Shown: positions 37,083 to 45,723 of the stretch, in pieces
How the letters are laid out: each line of letters starts with the position of its first letter
Position numbering within the stretch: the first letter of the stretch is position 1
From: Ancylobacter pratisalsi
GTDB lineage: Bacteria > Pseudomonadota > Alphaproteobacteria > Rhizobiales > Xanthobacteraceae
NCBI RefSeq assembly: GCF_010669125.1
Contig: NZ_CP048630.1
Span: forward strand, 1,686,001-1,750,000
DNA length: 64,000 bases
Direction of reading: 5' to 3'
Program-made: the position numbers and the translations under genes
The notes under the pieces: model-generated
What the model was told of the DNA's origin: nothing
Database searches by the model: none
The model's input: the letters and a program-made list of their open reading frames with translations, nothing else

Positions 37083-37647
37083 GGCGCCATTTTCGATCGC
37101 AAAATCCGCGACTTATCAAGAAGCTATTCTGGGCTATCCGCCTCTGTCTCGCCACGGAAGCACTGCGGAAGCAGATTGCGGCGGGCGGCGAAGAGATTCG
37201 CGGATCGCGCCCTCTATCCTCGCGCCGCCTCCCACACCTTGTTGAGGATATGGGTCGCGAGAACGTCGCGCACATGGTGCGGGCCGTTGGGCAGCAGACC
37301 CTTGATGGCACCACAGCCGGTGTGGGGTTGGGGATGTCGTAACGCTGGATTGCCAGGAGGCAGAGCCGGGATCGAGCGGAGCCTTCAACGGAACGGTGCA
37401 TCCGAACCCTCTCGTATTCCTGCGGGAAGCGTCGACCCGACTCGCCTGTTCTCACACAGCCGGGATCAGGAGCGGAACTTCGTCCGAAGCCAACCAGCTT
37501 GCCGGTGGCCCGCCGTTGGCGGTCCCGCTTGGAACCCTGGCGCATCGCCCTCGGTGCGGGCGCGCGAGCCACGCGGGAGCGTGGCAGGCGGCACGGCTAG
37601 GTGGCACGGCTCTTGGTCCACCGCGTTGCCCGGGCTATCGTCGGCCC
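37083..37647. other. Gene-free stretch with mobile-element debris
   Basis: 565 bases between the broken reductase and the response regulator. Contains the recombinase-like remnant listed separately; otherwise short frames only. The promoter of the two-component operon should lie near 37600, without a clear consensus. Confidence 0.45.
37214..37371 (-). pseudogene. Remnant resembling the C-terminus of a tyrosine recombinase
   Basis: On the minus strand the frame ending at the TAG 37214-37216 reads SIPALPPGNPALRH, then LLPNGPHHVRDVLATHIL, then NKVWEAARG. This resembles the end of large site-specific integrases of Rhizobiales and Methylobacteria, with H-x-x-R (HHVRD) as the catalytic motif. The stretch between ATHIL and NKVWEA, normally with the tyrosine, is missing, and a TGA closes the frame just upstream. 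The match is from memory of the family and not searched. Confidence 0.42.
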
Positions 37648-38283
37648 ATGGATCCCATACGCATACTCCTGGTCGATGATCATCCGATTGTGCGCGAGGG
37701 CTATCGCCGCCTGCTCGGACGCCAGCCGGGGCTTTCGGTGGTCGCCGAGGCCGGCGACGGCGAGGCCGCGCTGGCCGCTTTCGCCGAGCTCCGGCCGGAC
37801 ATCGTGCTGATGGATCTCTCCATGCCTGGCGGGGGAGGCTTTTCAGCGGTGGAGTCGATCCTTGCCGACGATCCCCAGGCGCGGATCATCATCGTTTCGA
37901 TGCATCAGGGCGCCGTCTTCGCTCAGAAGGCGATGGCTGCCGGAGCGCGCGGTTTCGTCTCGAAGTCCAGTCCACCGGACGAACTCGTCCGTGCCATCGC
38001 GACGGTGATGGGCGGGCGGCGCGCCCTGTCCACGGACGTGGCGCAGGACTTCGCGCGCACCGTGGTCGAGGACGACCCGGCCGCCGGCCTCACCCCGCGC
38101 GAGCGTGACATTCTTCTGATGCTGATGCGGGGCATGAACGGACGTGCCATCGCCCGCGACCTCAACCTCTCGTCCAAGACGGTTCAGAACAACCTGTCGC
38201 AGATCCGGGCCAAGCTGGGCGCGTCGGGCGATGCCGACCTCGTGCTCAAGGCGCAGCGCGCCGGCCTCGTGCCCGTCCTGTGA
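37648..38283 (+). CDS. NarL/FixJ-family response regulator
   Basis: 211 residues. Receiver domain with acidic pair Asp10-Asp11, phospho-acceptor Asp56 (LMDLSMPG) and the Lys of FVSKSS. C-terminal LuxR-type helix-turn-helix (about 145-205, LTPRERDILLMLMRGMNGRAIA). Its stop overlaps the start of the kinase gene in TGATG, so the two form a coupled pair. UhpA/NarL-like. Lies directly upstream of the moxR operon, which it may control. Confidence 0.93.
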   Translation: MDPIRILLVDDHPIVREGYRRLLGRQPGLSVVAEAGDGEAALAAFAELRPDIVLMDLSMPGGGGFSAVESILADDPQARIIIVSMHQGAVFAQKAMAAGARGFVSKSSPPDELVRAIATVMGGRRALSTDVAQDFARTVVEDDPAAGLTPRERDILLMLMRGMNGRAIARDLNLSSKTVQNNLSQIRAKLGASGDADLVLKAQRAGLVPVL

Positions 38284-39605
38284 TGCGCGGCCTTCTCCCG
38301 CAGCTTGTCATGCGGGTGCTGGCCGCAGGGCTGCTCACCGTCGTCGTCGCGGCGGGGTGGGTGCTGTGGGACACGGCGAGAGCAGCGCGCCGCGACGCGC
38401 AGACGACGGCGGCTCTCGTTTCCGACGCCATTGCCGCCCGGCCCAGTTTCGAGGGGCTGGCTTTCGGCGGCGTGGCGCCGACGCCGGTTTTCCGCGACTG
38501 GCAGCAGTTTCCGGCCTGGAGCCTCATCGCGCCGGGGATCTGCGTCGAACTGGGTCCCCGCGACCAGCCGATACAGCGACGCTGTGGGCCCTATCTGGCG
38601 GCGGCCACGCCGCCGGACTGGTTCGTCTGGCTGGCCAACCGGCTCGGCTTGGTGCCGGAGCCGGTCGCCGTGCCGGTGCGCACCCGCTACGTCTCGGACG
38701 CCTATGTCACGGCCATCGCCGATCCCGGCGTCATCGTCACCCGCGCCTGGGCCCGCACCGGCGACCTGATGCGGGTGGCCGTCGGGATGGCCATCGGCGG
38801 CGCGGTGCTGACCGGCCTGCTCATGATCCGCCTGCTGGCGCCGTTCGGACTCTTGCTGCGCGGCATCGAGCACCTGCAGCGGGGCGACTTCACCGGCCGC
38901 CTGCCGCGTCTGCGGGTGGCGGAATTCGACCGGCTGAGCAGCGCCGTGAACGACACGGCGGCGGCGTTGCAGGAGGCGCAGGCCGCGCGTGCCGAGCTGA
39001 CACGTCGGCTCTTCTCGGTGCAGGAAAACGAGCGGCGGGCGCTGGCGCGCGAGCTGCACGATGAGTTTGGCCAGTGCCTGACGGCGACCCGCGCCATGGC
39101 GGCGGCGATTGCCCAATCGGGAGAAAGCACGGCGCAGGACGGGGCCCGCATTGCCGAGATCTCCGGCCAGATGATGGACAGCCTGCGGGCCGAGCTGGCC
39201 CGGCTGCGGCCGCCGGACCTCGATGATCTGGGCTTGCGCCCGGCATTGGAGCGCATGGTTGCCAACTGGCGCGCGCGCATGCCGTCGGTACGTTTCGAGC
39301 TGGGGCTCGCCGGCCCCATCGACGCCGTGCCGGACGACCTCGCGCTGAGCCTCTACCGCATCGCGCAGGAATGCGTGACCAACGCCATCCGGCACGGCAC
39401 CCCGACGCACATCGCGCTGCACATCGAGGTTGGCGACGCCATCACGCTGACCGCCGCCGATGACGGCTCCCCCCGCCATGGCGGCACGATCGACAGTGGC
39501 TACGGCCTGCTCGGCATCCGCGAGCGGGTCGACGCGCTCGGCGGCAGCTTTGTGCTGGCCCCGGTGGAGAATGGCATGCGCGCGGTCGCCCGCCTGCCGC
39601 TCTGA
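38283..39605 (+). CDS. UhpB/NarQ-type sensor histidine kinase
   Basis: 440 residues. Two transmembrane helices (about 8-29 and 162-183) enclose a periplasmic sensor domain of about 130 residues with two cysteines (C87, C101). A HAMP domain follows, then HisKA_3 with His259 in RELHDEFG, then a HATPase domain (RIAQECVTNAIRHG N-box; GYGLLGIRERV G-box). Membrane kinase that phosphorylates the preceding regulator. The sensed signal is unknown; MoxY of methylotrophs has a similar layout and a similar place near moxR. Confidence 0.91.
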   Translation: MRGLLPQLVMRVLAAGLLTVVVAAGWVLWDTARAARRDAQTTAALVSDAIAARPSFEGLAFGGVAPTPVFRDWQQFPAWSLIAPGICVELGPRDQPIQRRCGPYLAAATPPDWFVWLANRLGLVPEPVAVPVRTRYVSDAYVTAIADPGVIVTRAWARTGDLMRVAVGMAIGGAVLTGLLMIRLLAPFGLLLRGIEHLQRGDFTGRLPRLRVAEFDRLSSAVNDTAAALQEAQAARAELTRRLFSVQENERRALARELHDEFGQCLTATRAMAAAIAQSGESTAQDGARIAEISGQMMDSLRAELARLRPPDLDDLGLRPALERMVANWRARMPSVRFELGLAGPIDAVPDDLALSLYRIAQECVTNAIRHGTPTHIALHIEVGDAITLTAADDGSPRHGGTIDSGYGLLGIRERVDALGGSFVLAPVENGMRAVARLPL

Positions 39606-39707
39606 CCCGGGCGATCTTCCCGGATGGGGAGGGAAGCCCTCTCTGGCGGCCTACGCCCGGCCATCCCATGCTCGCCGGTGAAATCTCTGGCACGGGAAGC
39701 CCGCCGC

Positions 39708-40658
39708 ATGAACGAGATGAGCCATCCGGTTGCGCAACTCGGCGCCGCCGTCGCCGCCGGACTGATAGGCCATGAAGATCTGGTGGAGCGGCTGCTGATC
39801 GCCCTTCTCGCCGGCGGTCATGTGCTGATCGAAGGGCCCCCGGGCATTGCCAAGACGCGCGCGGTCAAGCGGCTCGCCGCTCACCTTCCCGGCAGCCATT
39901 CGCGGATCCAGTGCACGCCGGACCTGCTGCCCTCTGACCTCACGGGGACGCAGGTGTTCCGCCCCGAGAGCGGCGGCTTCGACTTCGTGCCCGGCCCCCT
40001 GTTCCACGCGCTGGTGCTGGTCGATGAGATCAACCGCGCGCCCCCCAAGGTGCAGTCGGCGCTGCTTGAGGCAATGGCCGAAGGCCAGGTGACGAGCGCC
40101 GGCGTCAGTCGACCTCTGCCCGATCCCTTCATGGTCGTCGCCACCCAGAACCCGATCGAGCACGAGGGAACCTTTCCACTTCCCGAAGCCCAGATGGACC
40201 GGTTCCTGCTCCATCTCTCGCTTGGCCTTCCGCAGGCGGAGCAGGAGCGCGCCATCCTCGATCTCGTCTCCGCCGAACGGATAGACGTCCCCACCTTTGA
40301 CGCCCTCCCGCTATCGGCCGATGCCCTTCACGCCGCGAAGGATGAGGTGGCGCGGGTGCATCTGGCGCCGGCGTTGAAGGACTTCATCGTCCGGCTTGTC
40401 ATGGCGTCTCGGTCCGGCGGCGCGGTTGCGCAATGGGTGGAGCATCCCGTCTCGCCGCGTGGCACGCTCGCGCTGGCCGTGGCCGCGCAGGCGCGCGCCT
40501 GGCTCAGGGCACGTGATTATGTGCTGCCGGAAGATGTCATCGCCCTCGCGCCCGACGCGCTTGCCCACCGGCTGATACCGAGCTGGTCGGCGATCGGTGA
40601 GGGACGCAGCGGGCGCACCCTCGTCGCCGACATCCTGCGCTTGGTCGAGCCATGGTGA
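39708..40658 (+). CDS. MoxR family AAA+ ATPase
   Basis: 316 residues. Walker A GPPGIAKT (43-50), Walker B LVLVDEIN, sensor 1 VVATQNPIEHEGTFPLPEAQMDRF, all diagnostic of MoxR. MoxR proteins act with VWA-domain partners as chaperones that insert cofactors or metals or mature protein complexes. Start at 39708 is taken (GGGAAG upstream), not the longer frame from 39624. First gene of a seven-gene run in which every junction overlaps. Confidence 0.95.
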   Translation: MNEMSHPVAQLGAAVAAGLIGHEDLVERLLIALLAGGHVLIEGPPGIAKTRAVKRLAAHLPGSHSRIQCTPDLLPSDLTGTQVFRPESGGFDFVPGPLFHALVLVDEINRAPPKVQSALLEAMAEGQVTSAGVSRPLPDPFMVVATQNPIEHEGTFPLPEAQMDRFLLHLSLGLPQAEQERAILDLVSAERIDVPTFDALPLSADALHAAKDEVARVHLAPALKDFIVRLVMASRSGGAVAQWVEHPVSPRGTLALAVAAQARAWLRARDYVLPEDVIALAPDALAHRLIPSWSAIGEGRSGRTLVADILRLVEPW

Positions 40659-41491
40659 GCGCCGCGCTGGAGGCGCCTGGAATCCGGCTTGATGCCCGCG
40701 AGTTGCTGGCGCTGCGCGAGGGGGCTCCAGGAACCGGGCGAGCGCAGCCGGCTTCCCGTCGACCGGGTGCCGCACCCACCAGAGCGCCGGGCGCGGGAAT
40801 GGATCTGCGTGAGATCCGCGCCTTTGCCGAGGGCGATGACGCCCGCCGCGTCGACCCTTCCGCCACCGCCCGCACCGGCACGCCGCATGTCCGGACCTTT
40901 CATGAGGACCGGGACGATACGTTGTTGCTGATCGTCGATTTCCGGCCGCCGATGCTGTGGGGCACCGGCGCGTCGCTGCGCTCGGTGCGCGCGGCGCGGC
41001 TGGCGGCACGGCGAGGATGGAAGGCCGTGTCGCGGAGCGCCTCGCTGGCCGCGATCAGCGTCACCGCCGAGGGCGTGGCGGTGGCGCCCCTGGCCGGTGG
41101 CGCCCCGCAGATGGTCCGCATCTGCCACATGCTCGCCAGCCGCCACGACCGGGCGCTCGGGGCTGGCGAGGGGGCGCCGTCACTGGAGGAGGCGCTCCTG
41201 CGTGCCGCGCGCCTCGCTCCGCCCGGTGGTGAGGTACTTGTCGCCACAGGGCCGGAGGGCCTCGCGCCGGAAGACGAGCCCGCATTGGCCCGGCTCGCCC
41301 GCCGCCGTCAGGTCCGGGTCCTGTTGCCGCTGGACATGATCGAGACGGCGTCTCCCGAATTTGCGCTGCCTATACGGGCCGGGGCGCTCGCCTGCCTTGC
41401 GCGGCTGCGGCCGTTCGACCGCGCGGCGCTGGCGCAGCGTCTGCGCGCACTGAATGTCAGCCTTGAGGTCATCGACCATGACGCAGGCTGA
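40652..41491 (+). CDS. DUF58 domain protein
   Basis: 279 residues. Contains the DUF58 core around D-L-R-E-I-R-x-F-x-E-G-D-D-x-R-x-V-D (about 50-67), invariably next to MoxR genes (equivalent to MxaS in methylotrophs). No transmembrane segment. The first 48 residues are Pro/Arg-rich and variable. Overlaps moxR by 7 bases. Confidence 0.9.
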   Translation: MVSAALEAPGIRLDARELLALREGAPGTGRAQPASRRPGAAPTRAPGAGMDLREIRAFAEGDDARRVDPSATARTGTPHVRTFHEDRDDTLLLIVDFRPPMLWGTGASLRSVRAARLAARRGWKAVSRSASLAAISVTAEGVAVAPLAGGAPQMVRICHMLASRHDRALGAGEGAPSLEEALLRAARLAPPGGEVLVATGPEGLAPEDEPALARLARRRQVRVLLPLDMIETASPEFALPIRAGALACLARLRPFDRAALAQRLRALNVSLEVIDHDAG

Positions 41492-41819
41492 GCTCATTTT
41501 GGCCTTGCCGGAAGGTCGCCTGCCGCCGGCGCTGATGCAGGTGAACGCTGCCGACCTGCTGCTCCTGTTCGGCATCGGGCTGCTGCTGGCGGCGCTGCTT
41601 GCGCTTGTGGCTGCCCCTTTCCTCGCGCACCGCCCGTCACGCCGCGCCCTCATTCGTGCGACCCGGGGGATGGCGCCGCAGGAGCGGGTGCTAGAGATAG
41701 GCCGTCTTCTCGGACACCTGCCGGAAGAACTGCGCGCCATGGCCTATGGCGGTGCCCCGCCGCTTTCGCCGGAAGCGGTCGAGCGCATCGCGCTCAAGGC
41801 GAGGCGGGCGCGGCGATGA
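41478..41819 (+). CDS. Small membrane protein of the MoxR operon (DUF4381-like)
   Basis: 113 residues. One transmembrane helix (about 29-52) followed by a basic cytosolic tail with GRLLGHLPEELRAMAYGG and ERIALKARRARR. Size, topology and position between DUF58 and the first VWA gene match the DUF4381 family of aerotolerance operons. ATG 41478 lies in the end of the DUF58 gene (14-base overlap); an earlier in-frame ATG 41454 is possible. Confidence 0.75.
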   Translation: MTQAELILALPEGRLPPALMQVNAADLLLLFGIGLLLAALLALVAAPFLAHRPSRRALIRATRGMAPQERVLEIGRLLGHLPEELRAMAYGGAPPLSPEAVERIALKARRARR

Positions 41820-42769
41820 CGCCTTCCGTGACCTTGGCCTTTCCGCTCGCCCTGCTGCTGCTGCCGCTGCCCCTGATCGCGGCCCGTATGCGCGCCGCTC
41901 GGGCGCCGGCGGAGGCCGCGCTGCGCGTCCCGTCCGGGGCCTTCGCCGCGGCGCTTCCGGCCCGCGGCGGCGGGGATCGGGCGGGACGCGTCGTTCTTCT
42001 GGCTGCCTGGATCGCGCTGGTAGCGGCGCTCGCCGGCCCGCAGGTCTCCGCCACGGGCGAGGTGGTGACCGCATCGGGCCGGGAGATTCTGCTCGCCCTC
42101 GACCTCTCCGGCAGCATGCTCAGGGAGGACTTCGTTCTCGACGGCAAGCCGCTCTCGCGGCTCGATGCGGTCAGGCGCGTCGCGGCACGCTTCGTCGCCG
42201 CGCGGCGCGGCGACCGGATCGGGCTGGTGATTTTCGGCGACCGGGCCTATGTGGCGCAGCCGCCGACCTTCGACGTCGCGTCGGTGGCCCACGCCATCGA
42301 CACCGCTCAGATCGGCATTTCCGGCCGCTCCACCGCCATATCCGACGGGCTGGGACTGGCGACGCGGCGGATGCTGAGCAGCGACGCCACGACAAAGGTC
42401 GTTATCCTGCTGTCGGACGGGGTGGATACGTCCGGCAAGGTTCAGGCGACGGACGTGGCGCGCCTGGCCGCCGGCCATGGGGTGCGGGTTCACACCATCG
42501 CGCTCGGCCCGGAGGATCTTGAGAGCCAGCCGGCCTCGCGCGAGGCGGTGGACGCCCTCGCCTTGCGGGAGATCGCCGAGGCAGGCGGCGGCACCAGCTT
42601 CCGGGTGCGCAGCATGGCGGACCTTGAGGCGATGGCGGCCACGCTGGACCAGCTCGAGCCAAACCCGATGAAGCGCCCGCCGCTGCGCTACTGGCGCCCG
42701 CTCTGGATGTGGCCCGGCGGCGCGGCCCTGGCGCTCGTGCTGCTGCTCGCCGTGTGGAGGCGGGCATGA
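41816..42769 (+). CDS. VWA-domain membrane protein (BatA/MxaC type)
   Basis: 317 residues. Two N-terminal hydrophobic helices (about 5-23 and 57-75), a von Willebrand factor A domain with an intact metal-binding D-L-S-G-S (96-100), and a C-terminal helix (about 297-314). The VWA domain faces the periplasm if both N-terminal helices cross the membrane. Works with MoxR and the next VWA protein. Confidence 0.92.
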   Translation: MTPSVTLAFPLALLLLPLPLIAARMRAARAPAEAALRVPSGAFAAALPARGGGDRAGRVVLLAAWIALVAALAGPQVSATGEVVTASGREILLALDLSGSMLREDFVLDGKPLSRLDAVRRVAARFVAARRGDRIGLVIFGDRAYVAQPPTFDVASVAHAIDTAQIGISGRSTAISDGLGLATRRMLSSDATTKVVILLSDGVDTSGKVQATDVARLAAGHGVRVHTIALGPEDLESQPASREAVDALALREIAEAGGGTSFRVRSMADLEAMAATLDQLEPNPMKRPPLRYWRPLWMWPGGAALALVLLLAVWRRA

Positions 42770-43650
42770 ACGAGCTGGTCCTGCTTCGTCCCTGGTGGCT
42801 CGCCGCCTTGCCGCTGCTCCTTGCCCTCGCGATATGGCAGTGGCGACGTGGCCCGCACGCCGGCGGATGGTCGCGGGTGATGCCGCCGGCCATGTTCGCG
42901 GCGATGCGGGCGCTGGGACATCTGCAGGCGGGGACGCGCGGCCAGAGCGTGGCCCTGCTGGCTTCGGCCACTCTGCTCAGCCTCGGCCTCTGCGGTCCCG
43001 CAGTGCCGCGCGCGGATGCGCCGGTGCTGGCGGGGAGCGGGGCAATCCTGATCGCTCTGGACATGTCGCCCTCCGTGGCGGAGAGCCCGGCCCTCGCCGA
43101 CGCGCAGGCCGCCGCCGCCGACCTGTTGACCGCCGCGGCCGGGCGCCCGGTCGGGATGCTGCTCTATTCCGGCGAGGCCTATGAAGTGGCGGCACCCACG
43201 GCCGACCCGGCGACGCTGGAGAGCCAGATCGCCGTGCTCGGACGCGACACCATGCCGGGCAGCGGGAGCCGCCCCGCCAGTGCGCTCGCGCTGGCGCGGC
43301 GGATGCTGCACGCGAGCCGGGATGCCGATCTCGTGCTGATCTCCGACGGTGGGGGCGTCGACGACGCCGCGCGCGCGGAAGCCGAACGTCTCGCCGGCGA
43401 CGGGGTGCGGCTTTCCGTCCTCACCTTGACCGGGCCCGCTGGTGGCTCAGCCGACGCTGCGGCTCTTGAAGCGCTTGGAAGCCTCGCCGCTCCTGCCCGG
43501 ACCCCCTCCGCCGTTTTGCGACGCCTCTCGCAGCGGGGCACGCTGGCGCGGGATCCGGCACTCTCGACCCTGGCGTTCCTCGATCTCGGTCCCTATCTCG
43601 CGGCGCTGGCGGGGCTGCCGTTGCTGAGCCTTTTCCGGAGGCGCGCATGA
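42766..43650 (+). CDS. VWA-domain membrane protein (BatB/MxaL type)
   Basis: 294 residues. Same plan: hydrophobic N-terminus (8-24), a second helix (about 60-78), a VWA domain with D-M-S-P-S (99-103) and a C-terminal helix. Starts in an ATGA overlap with the preceding gene. Second VWA subunit of the complex; the two form a BatA/BatB-like pair. Confidence 0.9.
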   Translation: MNELVLLRPWWLAALPLLLALAIWQWRRGPHAGGWSRVMPPAMFAAMRALGHLQAGTRGQSVALLASATLLSLGLCGPAVPRADAPVLAGSGAILIALDMSPSVAESPALADAQAAAADLLTAAAGRPVGMLLYSGEAYEVAAPTADPATLESQIAVLGRDTMPGSGSRPASALALARRMLHASRDADLVLISDGGGVDDAARAEAERLAGDGVRLSVLTLTGPAGGSADAAALEALGSLAAPARTPSAVLRRLSQRGTLARDPALSTLAFLDLGPYLAALAGLPLLSLFRRRA

Positions 43651-44279
43651 ATTCTGCCGTGCGCCTCCGTCTCGCTTTCGTCGCCGCGGTTGGGCTCGCC
43701 TGCGTCCTCGTCGCGGGCCCCGCTGCCTGGGGACGCCTTTTGTTGCACAGCGGGGCGCCGAGCGCCGCCGCGCGGCTGCTGGATGAGGGCGCCGCGCGCG
43801 GCCTCGCTCTTTACCGGGCGGGCGATTATGCCGCCGCCGATGCCGCCTTCGCCGCGGCGGGGCGCAGCCAGACCTTCAATCGCGCGCTGACGCTCGCCGC
43901 CAACGGCCGCCATGCCCTGGCGGTCGCCTATTTCGACGCCGTGCTCTTCGCCAGTCCCTCGGACGCCGAGGCGCGCCGGCTGCGCGATCTGGTCGATGCC
44001 ATGGTGCCGAAGACGACCGGTGAAACGACCGTGCCGGGCCGGCTGCCGGGCGAGGGCGGCCTCGGCCCCTCCGCGCAGGCGGACAAGCCCACCCTGGCGG
44101 GCACGCCCGATCCCACCGGGAAGAAGCCGATCGAGGCGCGCGGCTTCGCGGCCTCGGATGCGTGGCTGGAGACGCTGACCGACGATCCCGGCGAATTCCT
44201 GCGCCTGCGCCTGCGCAAGGAATATGAGCGGCGGGCGGGCCTCGGCCTGCTGCGTCCCGAGGAGGGCGAAAGATGGTGA
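43647..44279 (+). CDS. TPR-repeat protein of the MoxR operon (BatC/MxaK-like)
   Basis: 210 residues. N-terminal hydrophobic signal/anchor (about 9-29), then two to three TPR-like helix pairs (GLALYRAGDYAAADAAF, ALAVAYFDAVLFASPSD), then a low-complexity Gly/Pro stretch and a charged tail. ATGA overlap with the preceding gene. Probably a periplasmic or membrane-bound scaffold. Confidence 0.8.
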   Translation: MNSAVRLRLAFVAAVGLACVLVAGPAAWGRLLLHSGAPSAAARLLDEGAARGLALYRAGDYAAADAAFAAAGRSQTFNRALTLAANGRHALAVAYFDAVLFASPSDAEARRLRDLVDAMVPKTTGETTVPGRLPGEGGLGPSAQADKPTLAGTPDPTGKKPIEARGFAASDAWLETLTDDPGEFLRLRLRKEYERRAGLGLLRPEEGERW

Positions 44280-45466
44280 GGTGGATCGGCCTGTTCCTGC
44301 TCCTGCTCGCCGGTGCCGCCCAGGCGGACAGCCTGCGGCTGCTACTGCCGGAAGGCGTGCGTCCGGTCGTTGGCGAGATGCTGCCGGTGACGCTAAGGGG
44401 CGAATACACCAGCCGGATTGCGCTGGAGACGCTGACTTTCCCCAGCTCGGAGAATTACGACTGGATGCAGCTTGCGCGCGACCAGTGGCGCGACGAGGAG
44501 ATCGGAGGACGCACCGTCCGGGTGTTCGAACGCCATCTCGCTGTCTTCCCTCGCCACGCCGGAACGCTGGCGATCGGCCCGGTGACGCATCATCTCACCG
44601 TGGTCGATGAGAAGAACCTGCGGGCTCCACTCGACGTGACGGCCGCGCCGGTCAGCCTTGCCATCGCCCCCTATCCCGACAAGGGAACGCCGCTGTCGGC
44701 GCGCAACCTGACAATAGAGGACGATCTGTCGGCCGCGCCGGGCGCGCTGCGCGACGGCGAGACCCTGGTCCGTCGTGTCACGCTGAAGGCGGATGGCGCT
44801 CTGCCGCATATGCTGCCGCCGCGCCCTGCCCTTCGCGAGCCCTGGCTGATCAGCTTTGCCGCACCGGAGCAGCGCGAGATGCTGCCAACGGCCACCGGCC
44901 CGGTGACGACGCTGGTCTGGGAATGGCATCTGCGCCCCAAGACGGGAGAGCCCGGCGTGCTGCCGCCCGTCTCCATCCCGTGGTTCGACACGGTGACCCG
45001 CGAGATGCGAACAGCGGAAATCCCCGCGCTTCCCTTCGGCTATGCCAGCTTCCACGACAATCGGAGCGGCACCGGCCGGCTGCCCTCCCCGGAAGAGGCG
45101 ATGGGCGTGATAGCCGTGGCCCTCGGGATCCTGACCGGGCTTGGCCTATGCGTCTCCGGGCTGGCACCGCGGCGAAGGGCGGATCTGCGGCGTGCGCTCC
45201 AGCGACTGTCTCCCTTCGATCCGACGCGGCGAGAGCTGAAGCGCGCGGCCCGCTCCGGAGACCTCGTCGCCCTTCGCCGTGCGAGCGAAGCCTATCTCCG
45301 CCGCCGCCGTGAACTCGGCCTGCGGGTGACCGGCTGCGAGACGGCCGCGTTGGACGCCGCCCTTTATGGACGGAATACCGGAGAAGGAGACTATGACCGG
45401 CAGGTCCGATCGCGAATGCTGGCGTCCTCGGTGTTGGGTTCCCTTGATCCGAGAGCGGCCAGGTAG
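44273..45466 (+). CDS. BatD-family protein
   Basis: 397 residues. Signal peptide (1-18, ending AQA-D), a long beta-rich periplasmic part with immunoglobulin-like segments (about 20-265), a transmembrane helix (about 276-298) and a basic cytosolic tail. This is the layout of BatD (aerotolerance operon). Overlaps the TPR gene by 7 bases. Last gene of the run; no clear terminator follows. Confidence 0.82.
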   Translation: MVRWIGLFLLLLAGAAQADSLRLLLPEGVRPVVGEMLPVTLRGEYTSRIALETLTFPSSENYDWMQLARDQWRDEEIGGRTVRVFERHLAVFPRHAGTLAIGPVTHHLTVVDEKNLRAPLDVTAAPVSLAIAPYPDKGTPLSARNLTIEDDLSAAPGALRDGETLVRRVTLKADGALPHMLPPRPALREPWLISFAAPEQREMLPTATGPVTTLVWEWHLRPKTGEPGVLPPVSIPWFDTVTREMRTAEIPALPFGYASFHDNRSGTGRLPSPEEAMGVIAVALGILTGLGLCVSGLAPRRRADLRRALQRLSPFDPTRRELKRAARSGDLVALRRASEAYLRRRRELGLRVTGCETAALDAALYGRNTGEGDYDRQVRSRMLASSVLGSLDPRAAR

Positions 45467-45723
45467 ACGAGGGCGTTCGAGATCACTTCGCAACGGCGCT
45501 TCGGAAACCGGCTCCGGCATCAGGTCGATCGCATCCCGGTGAGGTGCCTGTTGCTCCACTGAAAGGCACGTGCGCCAACGCCGCTCGCCGGAACGGTGCG
45601 TCTGGCGTGCCGCACACGGCCATTGAATGGTGGACCGCCGCTCCGCGCGGTTGAACGCGGGGTGGGAATCACTATGAGTCCTGCGATGACCCTCTGCCTC
45701 CAAATTGCGGGACCGGTGCCGAG

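Noticed and set aside
33168..37647. Direct repeat of the tRNA-Arg 3' end marking an island boundary
   Set aside because: I looked for a second copy of the T-arm/acceptor sequence downstream and saw none; the boundary is therefore not listed as an attachment site.
37648..45466. Methanol dehydrogenase (mxa) operon
   Set aside because: The MoxR-type maturation genes are present but no mxaF, mxaJ, mxaG or mxaI gene occurs here.
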